Positions 43,294-51,873 of a stretch of DNA of 64,000 nt are shown here, one piece after another. A program made the position numbers and the translations under genes. The notes beneath the pieces are model-generated. The model was not told where the DNA came from. It saw only the letters and a list, made by a program, of their open reading frames with translations, and ran no database searches. Source of the stretch: Candidatus Latescibacterota bacterium (GTDB taxonomy: Bacteria; JAAXHH01). Each line of letters opens with the position of its first letter. Positions within the stretch are counted from its first letter, which is position 1. Location of the stretch: the NCBI GenBank assembly GCA_022823465.1, contig JAJEHX010000013.1:1-64000 (forward strand), read 5' to 3'.

Positions 43294-43551
43294 ATGTCCG
43301 GTTCAGCACAGAACGAAATCGCGTTGGCGAAGGTTGTACATCGCGACCCTGAAATCCACAGTGGCGATCTGGTGTTTACCGGAACGCGGGTTCCGGTTGA
43401 CAGCCTTGTGGATTATCTCAAAGGGGGACGCTCTATCGAGGAATATCTTCAGGATTATCCCACGGTCGAACGGTGGCAGCTTGAGTCGTATCTCGATTTT
43501 TCGCCTCTAGGAATGGACTTTTTAAGAGGGCGCGATGAAAGTGCTTCTTGA
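43294..43551 (+). CDS. DUF433 antitoxin-like protein
   Basis: An 85-residue DUF433 protein: VVHRDPEIHSGDLVFTGTRV followed by PVDSLVDYLKGGRSIEEYL and DYPTVERWQLESYLDF, the usual winged-helix-like order of the family. DUF433 proteins are widely taken as antitoxins of DUF5615 PIN-like toxins, and that partner gene overlaps the end of this one by 17 bases. GGGAGGTGG precedes the ATG. The pair sits as a unit between the Toprim-like gene and the DUF499 ATPase gene and may stabilise the island. Confidence 0.88.
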   Translation: MSGSAQNEIALAKVVHRDPEIHSGDLVFTGTRVPVDSLVDYLKGGRSIEEYLQDYPTVERWQLESYLDFSPLGMDFLRGRDESAS

Positions 43552-43861
43552 CGAGGACATCCCAATTCGACTCAGGCAATACTTCCAGACAGCGGAGGTC
43601 GAAACGGTAGAATATCGTGGCTGGAAGGGCCTTAAAAACGGTGCATTGCTGCGTGCCGCCCAGGAACACTTCGACGTACTCGTAACGACTGACAACAATC
43701 TTCCAGATCAGCAGCCACTCCAGGATTTCGATATCGCTGTCGCAGTCTTGCGCCCGTCCTCCAAGACCCTTGAGGATTTGGTAGGCTTGATGTCCGAACT
43801 CGAGCGAGCGATTGCCGAATTCCAGCCAGGAGAAGTGAGACGGATCTACCCTTCCAAGTAG
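43535..43861 (+). CDS. DUF5615 PIN-like toxin
   Basis: A 108-residue PIN-like protein: KVLLDEDIPIRLRQYF (first acid cluster), VEYRGWKGLKNGALLRAA and VLVTTDNNLPDQQ (TTD acid motif), typical of DUF5615. The family is predicted to be a metal-dependent RNase acting as toxin with DUF433. It overlaps the antitoxin gene. The C-terminus has no extra domain. An RNase role is family-based, not shown. Confidence 0.85.
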   Translation: MKVLLDEDIPIRLRQYFQTAEVETVEYRGWKGLKNGALLRAAQEHFDVLVTTDNNLPDQQPLQDFDIAVAVLRPSSKTLEDLVGLMSELERAIAEFQPGEVRRIYPSK

Positions 43862-43894
43862 AGGCATCCTTAAAGCACGGATTACGAGGCATAT

Positions 43895-46800
43895 ATGACG
43901 ACGAAGACTCAATGGCAACCTTGGCACCGCGTCGTGGAACTGCGCGATGATCTGAAGACGGGCGAATTGTCTCTGGCCGTATTCGCCGCGGACCTTTATG
44001 ACGTGGTCATGCAAAAGGGACAAAGGCGGGTTTACGAGGATCCGGTCGAGTTTTTTGCGCTCACATTTCCCACCTACAACCTGCGGCAACTGGTTCGGGA
44101 CGTAGCCCTTCGTCTGGCGGGCGAAAGCGACAAGGCATACCGGAAACTCGCGGTCAATTACGGCGGTGGGAAGACTCATACCCTTATCGCGCTCAGGCAT
44201 CTGGTTCACGATCCGAACGGGCTGACCGAACTGCCTGCCGTCAAGGAGTTCGAAGCCCATGTCGGAAGACGGGTTCCGAAAGCACGGGTGGCAGCGCTGT
44301 GTTTCGACAAGATCGACCTGGAAAAGGGCGTGGAAACCGCGGCCCCCGACGGATCTATCCGGATGCTCAGGCACCCGTGGAGCGTCCTCGCCTTTCAACT
44401 GGCCGGGACTGAAGGACTCAGGCTCATCCATGCCAAGGGCTTGGACGAGGAACGAGACACGCCGCCCGCGGAACCTCTCATGGTGGACCTGCTGTCGAAG
44501 CCTCAGACCGACGGACTTTCGACCCTGGTGCTTCTGGACGAAGTGCTGATGTACATCAGGACCCAAGTGGAAGCGGAATCGACTTCCCGGGGACGCCTGG
44601 TGAGTTTCTTCCAGCATCTGACCCAGGCCGTCGTGAAGGTCGACCGCTGCGCCATGGTAGCCTCGCTGCTTGCCTCCGATCCCAGGAAGCATGACGATCT
44701 GGGCAACGAATTGCTTAGAGACGTGTCCGACGTCTTCGGCAGGCAGATGGAAGAAGACGCGAGTCCGGTGTCTAAGGATGACGTTGCCGAGGTCCTGCGG
44801 CGCCGGTTCTTCAAGCCGGAGTCGATCCGGGATCCGGGCGTCTTCCGCCCCCACGTCACCTCCGTGGTGGGCAATATCGCCTCGGTCGACGAGCGGACCG
44901 GCAAGGAACAGGCGGCGGCCGAGGAGCGGTTTCTGAACAGCTATCCCTTCCACCCGGATCTCACCGAGGTGTTTTACTCCCGGTGGACGCAGCTGGAGGG
45001 TTTCCAGCGGACGCGCGGCATCCTGCGGACCTTCGCCGTCGCCCTGCGCGACGCGGAGGCATGGGACGACAGCCCGCTGATCGGTCCGAACGTCTTCTTG
45101 GACGAGCCGGGAAGCGCGGATCTGGCGGAAGCGGCGGGCGAACTCGCCACCTGCGCCAGCGTGGACGCGGAAACCGGGAAACCCCAGGAGTGGCGGCCAA
45201 TTCTCGAGGGTGAACTCGCCAAGGCGCAGTCCATCCAATCCGAGAGTACCGGACTGCGTCACCGGGAAATGGAACAGGCCGTCGTTTCCGTTTTCCTGAG
45301 TTCTCAGCCAATCGGCCAGAAGGCATTGACGCCGGAACTGTTCGCACTGATTGGTGCGGGCAAGCCCGACCGGATCGAACTGGAAAAGGCCCTGCACCGC
45401 TGGACGGAACTGTCCTGGTTCCTCGACGAGGTAGAGGTCGCAACGGGACAGGCCAGCCGAGACGGGGCCAGGCAACTGCCTAAGGCCTGGAGGCTGGGCA
45501 ATCGACCCAACCTGCGCCAGATGCATCATGATGCCTGCAACAACCGCGTAACGCCCGCGCACGTGGATTCGTATCTCCAGGACGCCATTGCGAAGGCGAA
45601 GACGCTGACAGCCGGCGCAACCGCCGCCGGCGTGAAGGTGCACAATCTGCCGGAGCGACCCGCCGACGTCGCCGACGACGGCGAATTCCACTATGTCGTC
45701 CTCGGTCCCCAGGAAGCTTCGGAGTCCGGCAAGCCTAGCACGGAGGCCAAGCGGTTCATCGACGAAACGACCGCCCCTGACCGCCCAAGGGTGCATCGCA
45801 ACGCCCTCGTCCTCGCAGTACCGTCGCGGGACGGACTCGACGCGGTCCGCACGCGCATCCGCGAATTCCTCGGATGGGAGGAAGTGCGCGAACAACTTAA
45901 AAGCCAGCCAATCGACCCGATCCGGGAACAGATGCTCGCCACAGATACGAGCACGGCGCGAAGGCGCGTCCCCGACGCGATCCGTCAGGCCTATTCCATC
46001 GTCGTGACTGTCAACGAAAACAACGACGTACACGCCTTCAAGCTCGTCGTAACCGAGGAACCCCTGTTCTCAATCATCAAGGCGGACAAGAGGGCGCGTA
46101 TACAGGAGACCGCCATCAGTTCGGAAGCGATGTTGCCCGGTGGCCCCTACGACCTGTGGCGTGAAGGCGAGCAGTCCCGGCGGATCAACGACCTCGTTGG
46201 CGCCTTCGCAAGGTATCCGAGGCTGCCCAAGATGCTACGTACCAGAGAGATCCTGGAGACCGTAGTACAGGGTGTACGGAACGGCATCTGGATCGCTCGA
46301 CTGGAACGCCCCGACCGGACGGTCCGGACGTTCTGGCGGACCGGTATCGACGAAACCGCAATCAAAGACCCGGGTCTGGAATTGCTGCTGCCTGAAACCG
46401 CATCGCTGAGCGAACTCACCTCCGAACTGCTGCAACCCGACAGCCTTCCTGGCTTGTGGACCGAGCAGGAGATCAGTGTACAGACCGTATACAGCTACTT
46501 TGCCGGAGGGCACACGGTAAGCATCCCGCGCACGGGATACGAAGAGACGCTGTCTATCCCGCAGTGCGACACGGCGCACGTGGAGGCGGCCATTAATCAA
46601 GCAGTTGAACAGGGGATATTGTGGCTGATCTCCGGACCGGCCTCGATCCTCAGCGAGCAAGTACCCGCTGGCGTACTCGTTCCCGCGGCGAAGCTCCGTC
46701 CTCCCCCGGAACACATCCCGGTCAGCGAACTGACAGCCGAATCCATCCCCGATGCATGGAAGGATGGGCAGGCGAACGTCCTGGCCATCGCCTCTGCCCT

Positions 46801-47212
46801 CTCGCACAAGGCAGGTATTAACCTTCCCTGGTTCACGGTGCGCCAAGTGATCGAAGACGGTATCAGGTCGAGATGGGTCGAAGTAAGCGAAGAAGGCGCG
46901 CCTTGGCCCTGCGAAGTAACCGGCGCTCAACACGTCTTACTCCGTGTACCGGAGAAATCAGGGGTCCGAGACGGCACGGATGGTTTCAGAACGCCGAAGC
47001 CCGGACAACTGTCCACCGAAGCCGAACTGGAAGCCGATGGGATCCAGGACCTGTCGGATATTTTGCCGAACATTCTAGATGCCGCCGTCGGGGCTGGGAT
47101 CAGATTTAGCGTCCGAATTGAATTGGCGGGCGGGACTCCCCCTAAACCGGAAACCGTGAAGAAGCTCAACGAGTTGCTTGCGGAGGTTTCTGATAAGTTT
47201 AAGCTTGAGTGA
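43895..47212 (+). CDS. DUF499 family ATPase of the defence island
   Basis: A 1105-residue protein of the DUF499 type. The N-terminus has a helical part (KTGELSLAVFAADLYDVV), then Walker A VNYGGGKTHTLIALRHL (about residues 86-102), and Walker B STLVLLDEVLMYIR (about 209). A middle region has AAA-like helices (SYPFHPDLTEVFYSRW) and a C-terminal beta-rich region. DUF499 ATPases are found with DUF1156 methylases in phage-defence islands and are thought to act as AAA motors. The helicase, methylase and this ATPase together form a helicase-methylase-ATPase set. It starts 33 bases after the toxin gene, which sits between it and the methylase. A large antisense ORF across this gene is a shadow. Confidence 0.85.
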   Translation: MTTKTQWQPWHRVVELRDDLKTGELSLAVFAADLYDVVMQKGQRRVYEDPVEFFALTFPTYNLRQLVRDVALRLAGESDKAYRKLAVNYGGGKTHTLIALRHLVHDPNGLTELPAVKEFEAHVGRRVPKARVAALCFDKIDLEKGVETAAPDGSIRMLRHPWSVLAFQLAGTEGLRLIHAKGLDEERDTPPAEPLMVDLLSKPQTDGLSTLVLLDEVLMYIRTQVEAESTSRGRLVSFFQHLTQAVVKVDRCAMVASLLASDPRKHDDLGNELLRDVSDVFGRQMEEDASPVSKDDVAEVLRRRFFKPESIRDPGVFRPHVTSVVGNIASVDERTGKEQAAAEERFLNSYPFHPDLTEVFYSRWTQLEGFQRTRGILRTFAVALRDAEAWDDSPLIGPNVFLDEPGSADLAEAAGELATCASVDAETGKPQEWRPILEGELAKAQSIQSESTGLRHREMEQAVVSVFLSSQPIGQKALTPELFALIGAGKPDRIELEKALHRWTELSWFLDEVEVATGQASRDGARQLPKAWRLGNRPNLRQMHHDACNNRVTPAHVDSYLQDAIAKAKTLTAGATAAGVKVHNLPERPADVADDGEFHYVVLGPQEASESGKPSTEAKRFIDETTAPDRPRVHRNALVLAVPSRDGLDAVRTRIREFLGWEEVREQLKSQPIDPIREQMLATDTSTARRRVPDAIRQAYSIVVTVNENNDVHAFKLVVTEEPLFSIIKADKRARIQETAISSEAMLPGGPYDLWREGEQSRRINDLVGAFARYPRLPKMLRTREILETVVQGVRNGIWIARLERPDRTVRTFWRTGIDETAIKDPGLELLLPETASLSELTSELLQPDSLPGLWTEQEISVQTVYSYFAGGHTVSIPRTGYEETLSIPQCDTAHVEAAINQAVEQGILWLISGPASILSEQVPAGVLVPAAKLRPPPEHIPVSELTAESIPDAWKDGQANVLAIASALSHKAGINLPWFTVRQVIEDGIRSRWVEVSEEGAPWPCEVTGAQHVLLRVPEKSGVRDGTDGFRTPKPGQLSTEAELEADGIQDLSDILPNILDAAVGAGIRFSVRIELAGGTPPKPETVKKLNELLAEVSDKFKLE

Positions 47213-47341
47213 AATTCTGGGGAACTTGAAGAAGGATATCTAACTTTGTGGTAAGCCTGTGGCGATTCTGCTTCACTGCATTTGTGTGATAAGCGTACTC
47301 ATGGCCAATCTAAGTTTCTGTAGACCAATGTCTATTGCCCT

Positions 47342-48958
47342 TTATTGCCGTTTTGTTCCCGATGAACGGTACTCAACTTCTGCCATAAGACAACGGCATA
47401 TCGACTCGACCGTGTAGCCGACATCAGCGTCCTTGCTATTCAATTCTGTATAGGGAATGGATCGACTTAGGCCTGGAACCAACTCCGTATCGAGCTTTAC
47501 TTCAAACCCTAAGGTCCCGATGTCCAGTTTCCACGCAATTAACAGATTCAAGTCGAACCCCTGATTCTGTAGGCCATTATATCCGTTGAAACGGTATTGT
47601 ACTCCGAGCTCGATTTGCTGCTCATTGCCTAGCGTGAAGCCTGGCTTTAGAATGTACTCGTCCTTTATCCCACCCCAGCTTTTTACATCAAGTACACTTC
47701 CACCAGAAACACTACTGCTCTCGCTCGTCCTTAAGTAGTGTTGACCCGAGTATCTGTTAAACAGTTCGGATCCATACCGTTCGCAAAGGCCGTCCAGTTT
47801 TTCGATGATTGGTCTGACGAACCGAAAGTACACCTGATCCAACACTTCAACGTCCGATGGGTTTGGCTTTGGTCCTTTCTTGCTTCTAATGAAGAGTTCC
47901 ATCTCCTTGTCAATATCGTCGGATTCGCGTATCGATTCGCCTTTTGCTGCGCGAATCCCCAGGTCCAGTGTCCATATCACGTTATCCAGCATGAACCGGG
48001 TAAGAGGTAGTATTTTACCAGTATCTGCGTTTTGTAGTCCGTTTAGGTAGCGATCCCTTTCCACGCTCTTGATCACGATTGGAGGTAGGTTTTTTTTCAA
48101 TAGTACGTAGTTTGCGATCAGCCTCGCCGTTCTTCCGTTCCCATCGTCAAAAGGATGGATACGCAAGAATCCATGGTGTGATTCTGCTAGAAACATCGGC
48201 AATGGATAGGCGTTTCTCTCCAGGCCGTGTCGGAAACCATGGATCCATTGGTCCATCAAGAAAGGTGTTTCCTCCGGTTCGGCGAATCGATACAACTCCC
48301 CCGTTACGGTTCGCACGTGATTCGGTTGCGTTTTGTATTGACCCGGGACAATGCGCTTTCTCGTCGGTTGGCCGTCTGGCGTGACTGCGGTTTGCCAGAA
48401 CGGTTCCTTGAGGAGTATTTTGTTCAGATCCCTGACATCTACCTCCGTTAGTACCTGACTGTCGCTGGCTAGACGACGCGTGTGTTCAATCGCGACGTTG
48501 TGCGCCTTCATTTCTTCGTAATCCCTTAACGGATGACCACCGCTTGTGCGATCATGAAGGAGCAGTAATTCCGTCTCGTGATAAGTAAGCGTGTTGCCTT
48601 CGATATGATTGCTGTTAAAATTCCACTCCATTCTTAGTTTGGTCCAGAGTTGATCATCCTCTTCGCTCTGTATCTTCTTGCTTCGATCATTCCATTCCAA
48701 AATCATTCTGTCCAAATCTGCAAGACGTTCAAACAACTGGACGTATTCAAGGGAAAGGTTCGGTACATCGATACCATGTAAACGGGAATCGGCGATCCAA
48801 TCTGCAATACGGTTTCTGACTTCACTTTTGGCAGGTAGTGACGGAAGTGCGTCGGAGTCCACAACATACCGACCATACTTCGGGTGTTGGACGACGATAC
48901 TGTCTGTATGTTCTACTATCTCGGCCAATTCTCCCGTGATAGGGCAGTTACCTTTCAC
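47342..48958 (-). CDS. Fic family AMP-transferase with N-terminal inhibitory helix
   Basis: A 538-residue Fic protein. The catalytic loop HPFDDGNGRTARL starts at His268. An inhibitory motif SNHIEGN (Ser116, Glu120, Gly121) of the class II kind lies before it and should hold the enzyme off by blocking ATP. Residues 210-255 form the usual Fic entry helices. The N-terminal 80 residues and the C-terminal 200 residues, including a predicted beta-rich end (GGIKDEYILKPGFTLG), are not standard. Fic enzymes AMPylate or otherwise modify target hydroxyls, and some act as toxins or in defence. The GTG at 48958 follows a GGGAG site. It is on the opposite strand to the rest of the island and ends 130 bases from the DUF499 gene end. 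Confidence 0.85.
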   Translation of the reverse strand: MKGNCPITGELAEIVEHTDSIVVQHPKYGRYVVDSDALPSLPAKSEVRNRIADWIADSRLHGIDVPNLSLEYVQLFERLADLDRMILEWNDRSKKIQSEEDDQLWTKLRMEWNFNSNHIEGNTLTYHETELLLLHDRTSGGHPLRDYEEMKAHNVAIEHTRRLASDSQVLTEVDVRDLNKILLKEPFWQTAVTPDGQPTRKRIVPGQYKTQPNHVRTVTGELYRFAEPEETPFLMDQWIHGFRHGLERNAYPLPMFLAESHHGFLRIHPFDDGNGRTARLIANYVLLKKNLPPIVIKSVERDRYLNGLQNADTGKILPLTRFMLDNVIWTLDLGIRAAKGESIRESDDIDKEMELFIRSKKGPKPNPSDVEVLDQVYFRFVRPIIEKLDGLCERYGSELFNRYSGQHYLRTSESSSVSGGSVLDVKSWGGIKDEYILKPGFTLGNEQQIELGVQYRFNGYNGLQNQGFDLNLLIAWKLDIGTLGFEVKLDTELVPGLSRSIPYTELNSKDADVGYTVESICRCLMAEVEYRSSGTKRQ

Positions 48959-49086
48959 CAGATCGACTCCCTATGCTGAAGAACCATCGTAAACTCCACA
49001 CTTATGATACCGACTCTTTTAGATAACCTACCGGTATACATATACGCAAGCTCGTTTTGAAATCCAGTGGACGCTTCTTAATACCG

Positions 49087-50535
49087 CTAACTTTTTGGCC
49101 TGATCGCCCAGCTCACGCCCACCCCCACGATCACGTTCAGCGCCAGGCCGAGTACGCCGGCGTGCCAGCCCCAGACCTTGCCCATGCCCGCGAGGGTCAG
49201 CCCGGCCGCCAGCATCGTGCCCGCGGCCATGCCCGCTGCCGCACCCGTCGCGTTGAATCGGGGCCAGAGCACGCCCAACACAAACAGCGGCGCCGTCTGG
49301 ATCAACACCTCCATCTTGAGCTCTATGAGCCCCCACAGGGTGAGGTCCGGGGTCAGGGCGATGAGGACCAGGACGGCCATGATGATCCAGGACAGGCGCT
49401 TCCCCCACGCGGTAAGACGCGCTTCCGGGAGCGACCCCATCCGAAACCGGCCCAGGACATCCTTGACGAGCAGGGAGGAGAGGCTGAGCAGGACAGAGTC
49501 GGCTGTCGACATGATGGCCGCGACGATGCCGGTGAGTACGAGCACGGTCATGACGTACAGCCAGAGGGATTCCGCGGCCCAGACGCCGAGCAGTCGCGGC
49601 ATCACCTGGTCGGTGGCGACGCCTTCCAGGCCCGTCAACTGGGGGATGGCCAGGATGCCTACCAGGACAACCGCCGTGATGGTGACCAGGGGCATGAAGG
49701 CCATGAAGGTGAAGGACCGTTTCAGGCTGCGCGCGCTCCGGGCCGCGAAGATGCGCTGGATCGCCTGGGGATAGACGGCGGCGGCGAAGCCCACGAGCAG
49801 GATCGTGCTGATCCAGGTCCGGACCGTGTCTCCCCCGGGCAGCGCCGCCTTCGCCGGCTGGTGGGCGATGATCCACGCCGTCGCTTCGCCGAGGCGGTCG
49901 CTGCCCGCGACCACGGCGGCCAGCATGCCGAGCAGGCCCGCGAAGAGGAGCAGGCCCTGGATGCAGTCGGTCCAGGCCACGGCCTGCATGCCGCCGAGGG
50001 TCTCGTAGAACAGGATGATGACGCCCAGGACCACCACACCCGCCCAGAACGGAATGGCCCCGCCGGAAAGACCGGAAACGATGTGCCCCACGGCCAGGAG
50101 CTGCGCGAGCAGGTAGTTGGCGATGGCGACCACGAACAGCGCACCGGCGAAGAGCGTCAGGCGGGTGGATCCGAAACGATGGGTGATCCAGTCGCCCGGC
50201 GTCACGAAGTGGTATTGCCGCGAGGCGCGATAGAGCGCAGGCGCGAACAGCAGGTAGGCCACCACGATGGACATCATGAACCCGATGCTCATGATCCAGG
50301 AGTAACCCAGCCTGTAAGCCTCGCCGGGATAGCCGATGAGCGTGTTGCCGCTGTACTGGGTGGCGTAGAGGGTGAAGAAGAGGACCAGTGCGCCCAGGTT
50401 CTTGCCCGCCAGGTAGAAGGACGACATGGAATTGTCCCGCCGGCGGGTGCGGGCCACGTATCCGAGGACGATCATGAAGACGAGGTAGGCGGCCAGGAAC
50501 AGAAGTGCGCCGGGTCCGTAGGGCTGGTCCACCAT
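49087..50535 (-). CDS. Sodium:solute symporter (SSS family)
   Basis: A 482-residue membrane protein with about 13 hydrophobic helices. The early LAGKNLGALVLFFTLYATQY and later GTMLAAGLTLAGMG segments are typical of SSS-family permeases for sugars, amino acids or carboxylates using a sodium gradient. The start ATG at 50535 lies four bases beyond the stop of a small membrane protein gene at 50539, which is probably a partner. The last 70 residues are duplicated as a fragment at 27642-27815. It probably moves substrates for the nearby catabolic genes. Confidence 0.92.
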   Translation of the reverse strand: MVDQPYGPGALLFLAAYLVFMIVLGYVARTRRRDNSMSSFYLAGKNLGALVLFFTLYATQYSGNTLIGYPGEAYRLGYSWIMSIGFMMSIVVAYLLFAPALYRASRQYHFVTPGDWITHRFGSTRLTLFAGALFVVAIANYLLAQLLAVGHIVSGLSGGAIPFWAGVVVLGVIILFYETLGGMQAVAWTDCIQGLLLFAGLLGMLAAVVAGSDRLGEATAWIIAHQPAKAALPGGDTVRTWISTILLVGFAAAVYPQAIQRIFAARSARSLKRSFTFMAFMPLVTITAVVLVGILAIPQLTGLEGVATDQVMPRLLGVWAAESLWLYVMTVLVLTGIVAAIMSTADSVLLSLSSLLVKDVLGRFRMGSLPEARLTAWGKRLSWIIMAVLVLIALTPDLTLWGLIELKMEVLIQTAPLFVLGVLWPRFNATGAAAGMAAGTMLAAGLTLAGMGKVWGWHAGVLGLALNVIVGVGVSWAIRPKS

Positions 50536-50538
50536 GGG

Positions 50539-50757
50539 TTAACCGTCCTCCCGCCAGTACCGGCTGATCACGAAGGTGGTGAAGCACGCGATGGCTAGGC
50601 AGACGCCCAGGCAGATCACGACCCAGTACGGCACGCCGAGCCACACGGGGACAGGGTCGATTTCCGGAAGGTACCAGGGAATGGACAGGGCGAACAGGGC
50701 CAGGTAAACGGCCCAGATCCACCTGGGAAACCGGTGAACGGAAACGGAAGGGCTCAT
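50539..50757 (-). CDS. Small membrane protein (DUF3311-like), symporter partner
   Basis: A 72-residue protein with two hydrophobic helices (WIWAVYLALFALSIPWYL and VPYWVVICLGVCLAIACFTT). It resembles the small DUF3311-type subunits encoded just before SSS symporters. The ATG at 50757 is the most sensible start; longer in-frame extension to 50889 reads through the stop region of the NHL gene and is Arg/Thr/Ser-rich without membrane character. Four bases separate it from the symporter start, so the two are co-translated. Its function is probably stabilising or regulating the symporter. Confidence 0.75.
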   Translation of the reverse strand: MSPSVSVHRFPRWIWAVYLALFALSIPWYLPEIDPVPVWLGVPYWVVICLGVCLAIACFTTFVISRYWREDG

Positions 50758-50773
50758 GTAAGGACCCGGTTTT

Positions 50774-51616
50774 TCACACGCGGACGTATTTGTGTACGAG
50801 GTTCTCCACGCCCACCTCGCCCACGTAGATATCGCCGTGGCGGTCGACCCAGACGCTGTGAGCGCCGTGGGCCTGATCGATCGGGCCACCCCTGACGACC
50901 CACTGGGCGATGAGCCTTCCGTCCATGTTCATGATGGTGACCCCGCCGCCCTCGCCCAGGAAGACCGTATCCTCGTCATCTACGAACAGGCCGCAGGGTG
51001 CGGGACGCCCGGGCCATTCCGCGAGGAAGCTTCCCTCCGAATCGAAGACCTGTATCCGGTTGTTGGTCTCCCGGTCGGCCACGAGCAGGCGGCCGTCGGA
51101 TGCGGGGAAAATGTTGTGGGGGAGGGTAAACCGGCCGGGCGCGGCGCCTCTTCCGCCCCAGGTGTGGACCAGGTCTCCCGAGGGCGTCATCCGGTGCACG
51201 TAACACTGCCCGTATCCATCGGAGACGTACAGGTCGCCATTGGGTCCCTTCACCACGCGGGTCGGCATATTGAAGGGTTTGCCCGGTTCTCCGGTCCGGT
51301 TCGGCTCGCCCAGCGTCTGCAGCAGCGTGCCGTCGGTGGAGAACACCCGGACGGTATGGTCTCTGCAGTCCGGAATGAAGATCCTGTCCTCCCCGTCGAT
51401 CCATATCTCGTGGGGCAGGGCCAGTATGTCGTGACCCCATTCGTTCAACAGGTGGCCGTCCCGGTCGTAGACCACTACGGCGGGATTCGGCTCCCGGTCG
51501 ACGACGTAGACCCGGTCCCGTGAATCCACGGCCACCGCCGTGGCGATACCCAGCGTCCGCTCGGATCCCCAGCCGGGCACCTTCTCGTAACAGTAGTCTC
51601 CCGAACCCCAGATCAT
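50774..51616 (-). CDS. NHL-repeat / peptidylglycine-lyase-like beta-propeller protein
   Basis: A 280-residue protein with about five NHL-type repeats (DSRDRVYVVDREPNPAVVVY, DGEDRIFIPDCRDHTVRVF, GPNGDLYVSDGYGQCYVHRM and others), like bacterial NHL proteins that are similar to the alpha-amidating lyase part of peptidylglycine monooxygenase. No signal peptide is visible. GGAGG lies eight bases before the ATG at 51616, so I reject the GTG five codons upstream. It is next to the symporter partner gene on the same strand (16 bases), suggesting it works on the transported compound, perhaps as a lactonase. The function is not known. Confidence 0.8.
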   Translation of the reverse strand: MIWGSGDYCYEKVPGWGSERTLGIATAVAVDSRDRVYVVDREPNPAVVVYDRDGHLLNEWGHDILALPHEIWIDGEDRIFIPDCRDHTVRVFSTDGTLLQTLGEPNRTGEPGKPFNMPTRVVKGPNGDLYVSDGYGQCYVHRMTPSGDLVHTWGGRGAAPGRFTLPHNIFPASDGRLLVADRETNNRIQVFDSEGSFLAEWPGRPAPCGLFVDDEDTVFLGEGGGVTIMNMDGRLIAQWVVRGGPIDQAHGAHSVWVDRHGDIYVGEVGVENLVHKYVRV

Positions 51617-51873
51617 CGCTCTGTCCTCCACGTTGGTGATGCCGAACTCCCAAGCGGCGTCCGGTCAGCAGTAAGGGTTATCTCGACGAATCCGGCAGGT
51701 ACAAAGGTTTTGTTCCCCCTGGCCATGGTGTTTATACTCTGTCGATACGGCAGAATGTGGCCTACGCCTGGATACTGCGAATTGGATTTCTATGCCACTA
51801 TCAAGCGTCCGTCCGGAACCCCTGCCGAAGATCTATTCACAAGTCAATGCAACTGGATGACAGGAGCCTATTC

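Noticed and set aside
43433-46033. 866-residue open frame on the minus strand opposite the DUF499 ATPase
   Set aside because: It lies antisense to a well-supported gene with Walker motifs, has skewed composition and no recognisable domain; long antisense frames are expected in GC-rich DNA.
49057-50598. 513-residue plus-strand open frame across the symporter
   Set aside because: Rich in His, Gln, Arg, Gly and Glu as expected for the complement of a membrane protein gene; the minus-strand symporter is certain.
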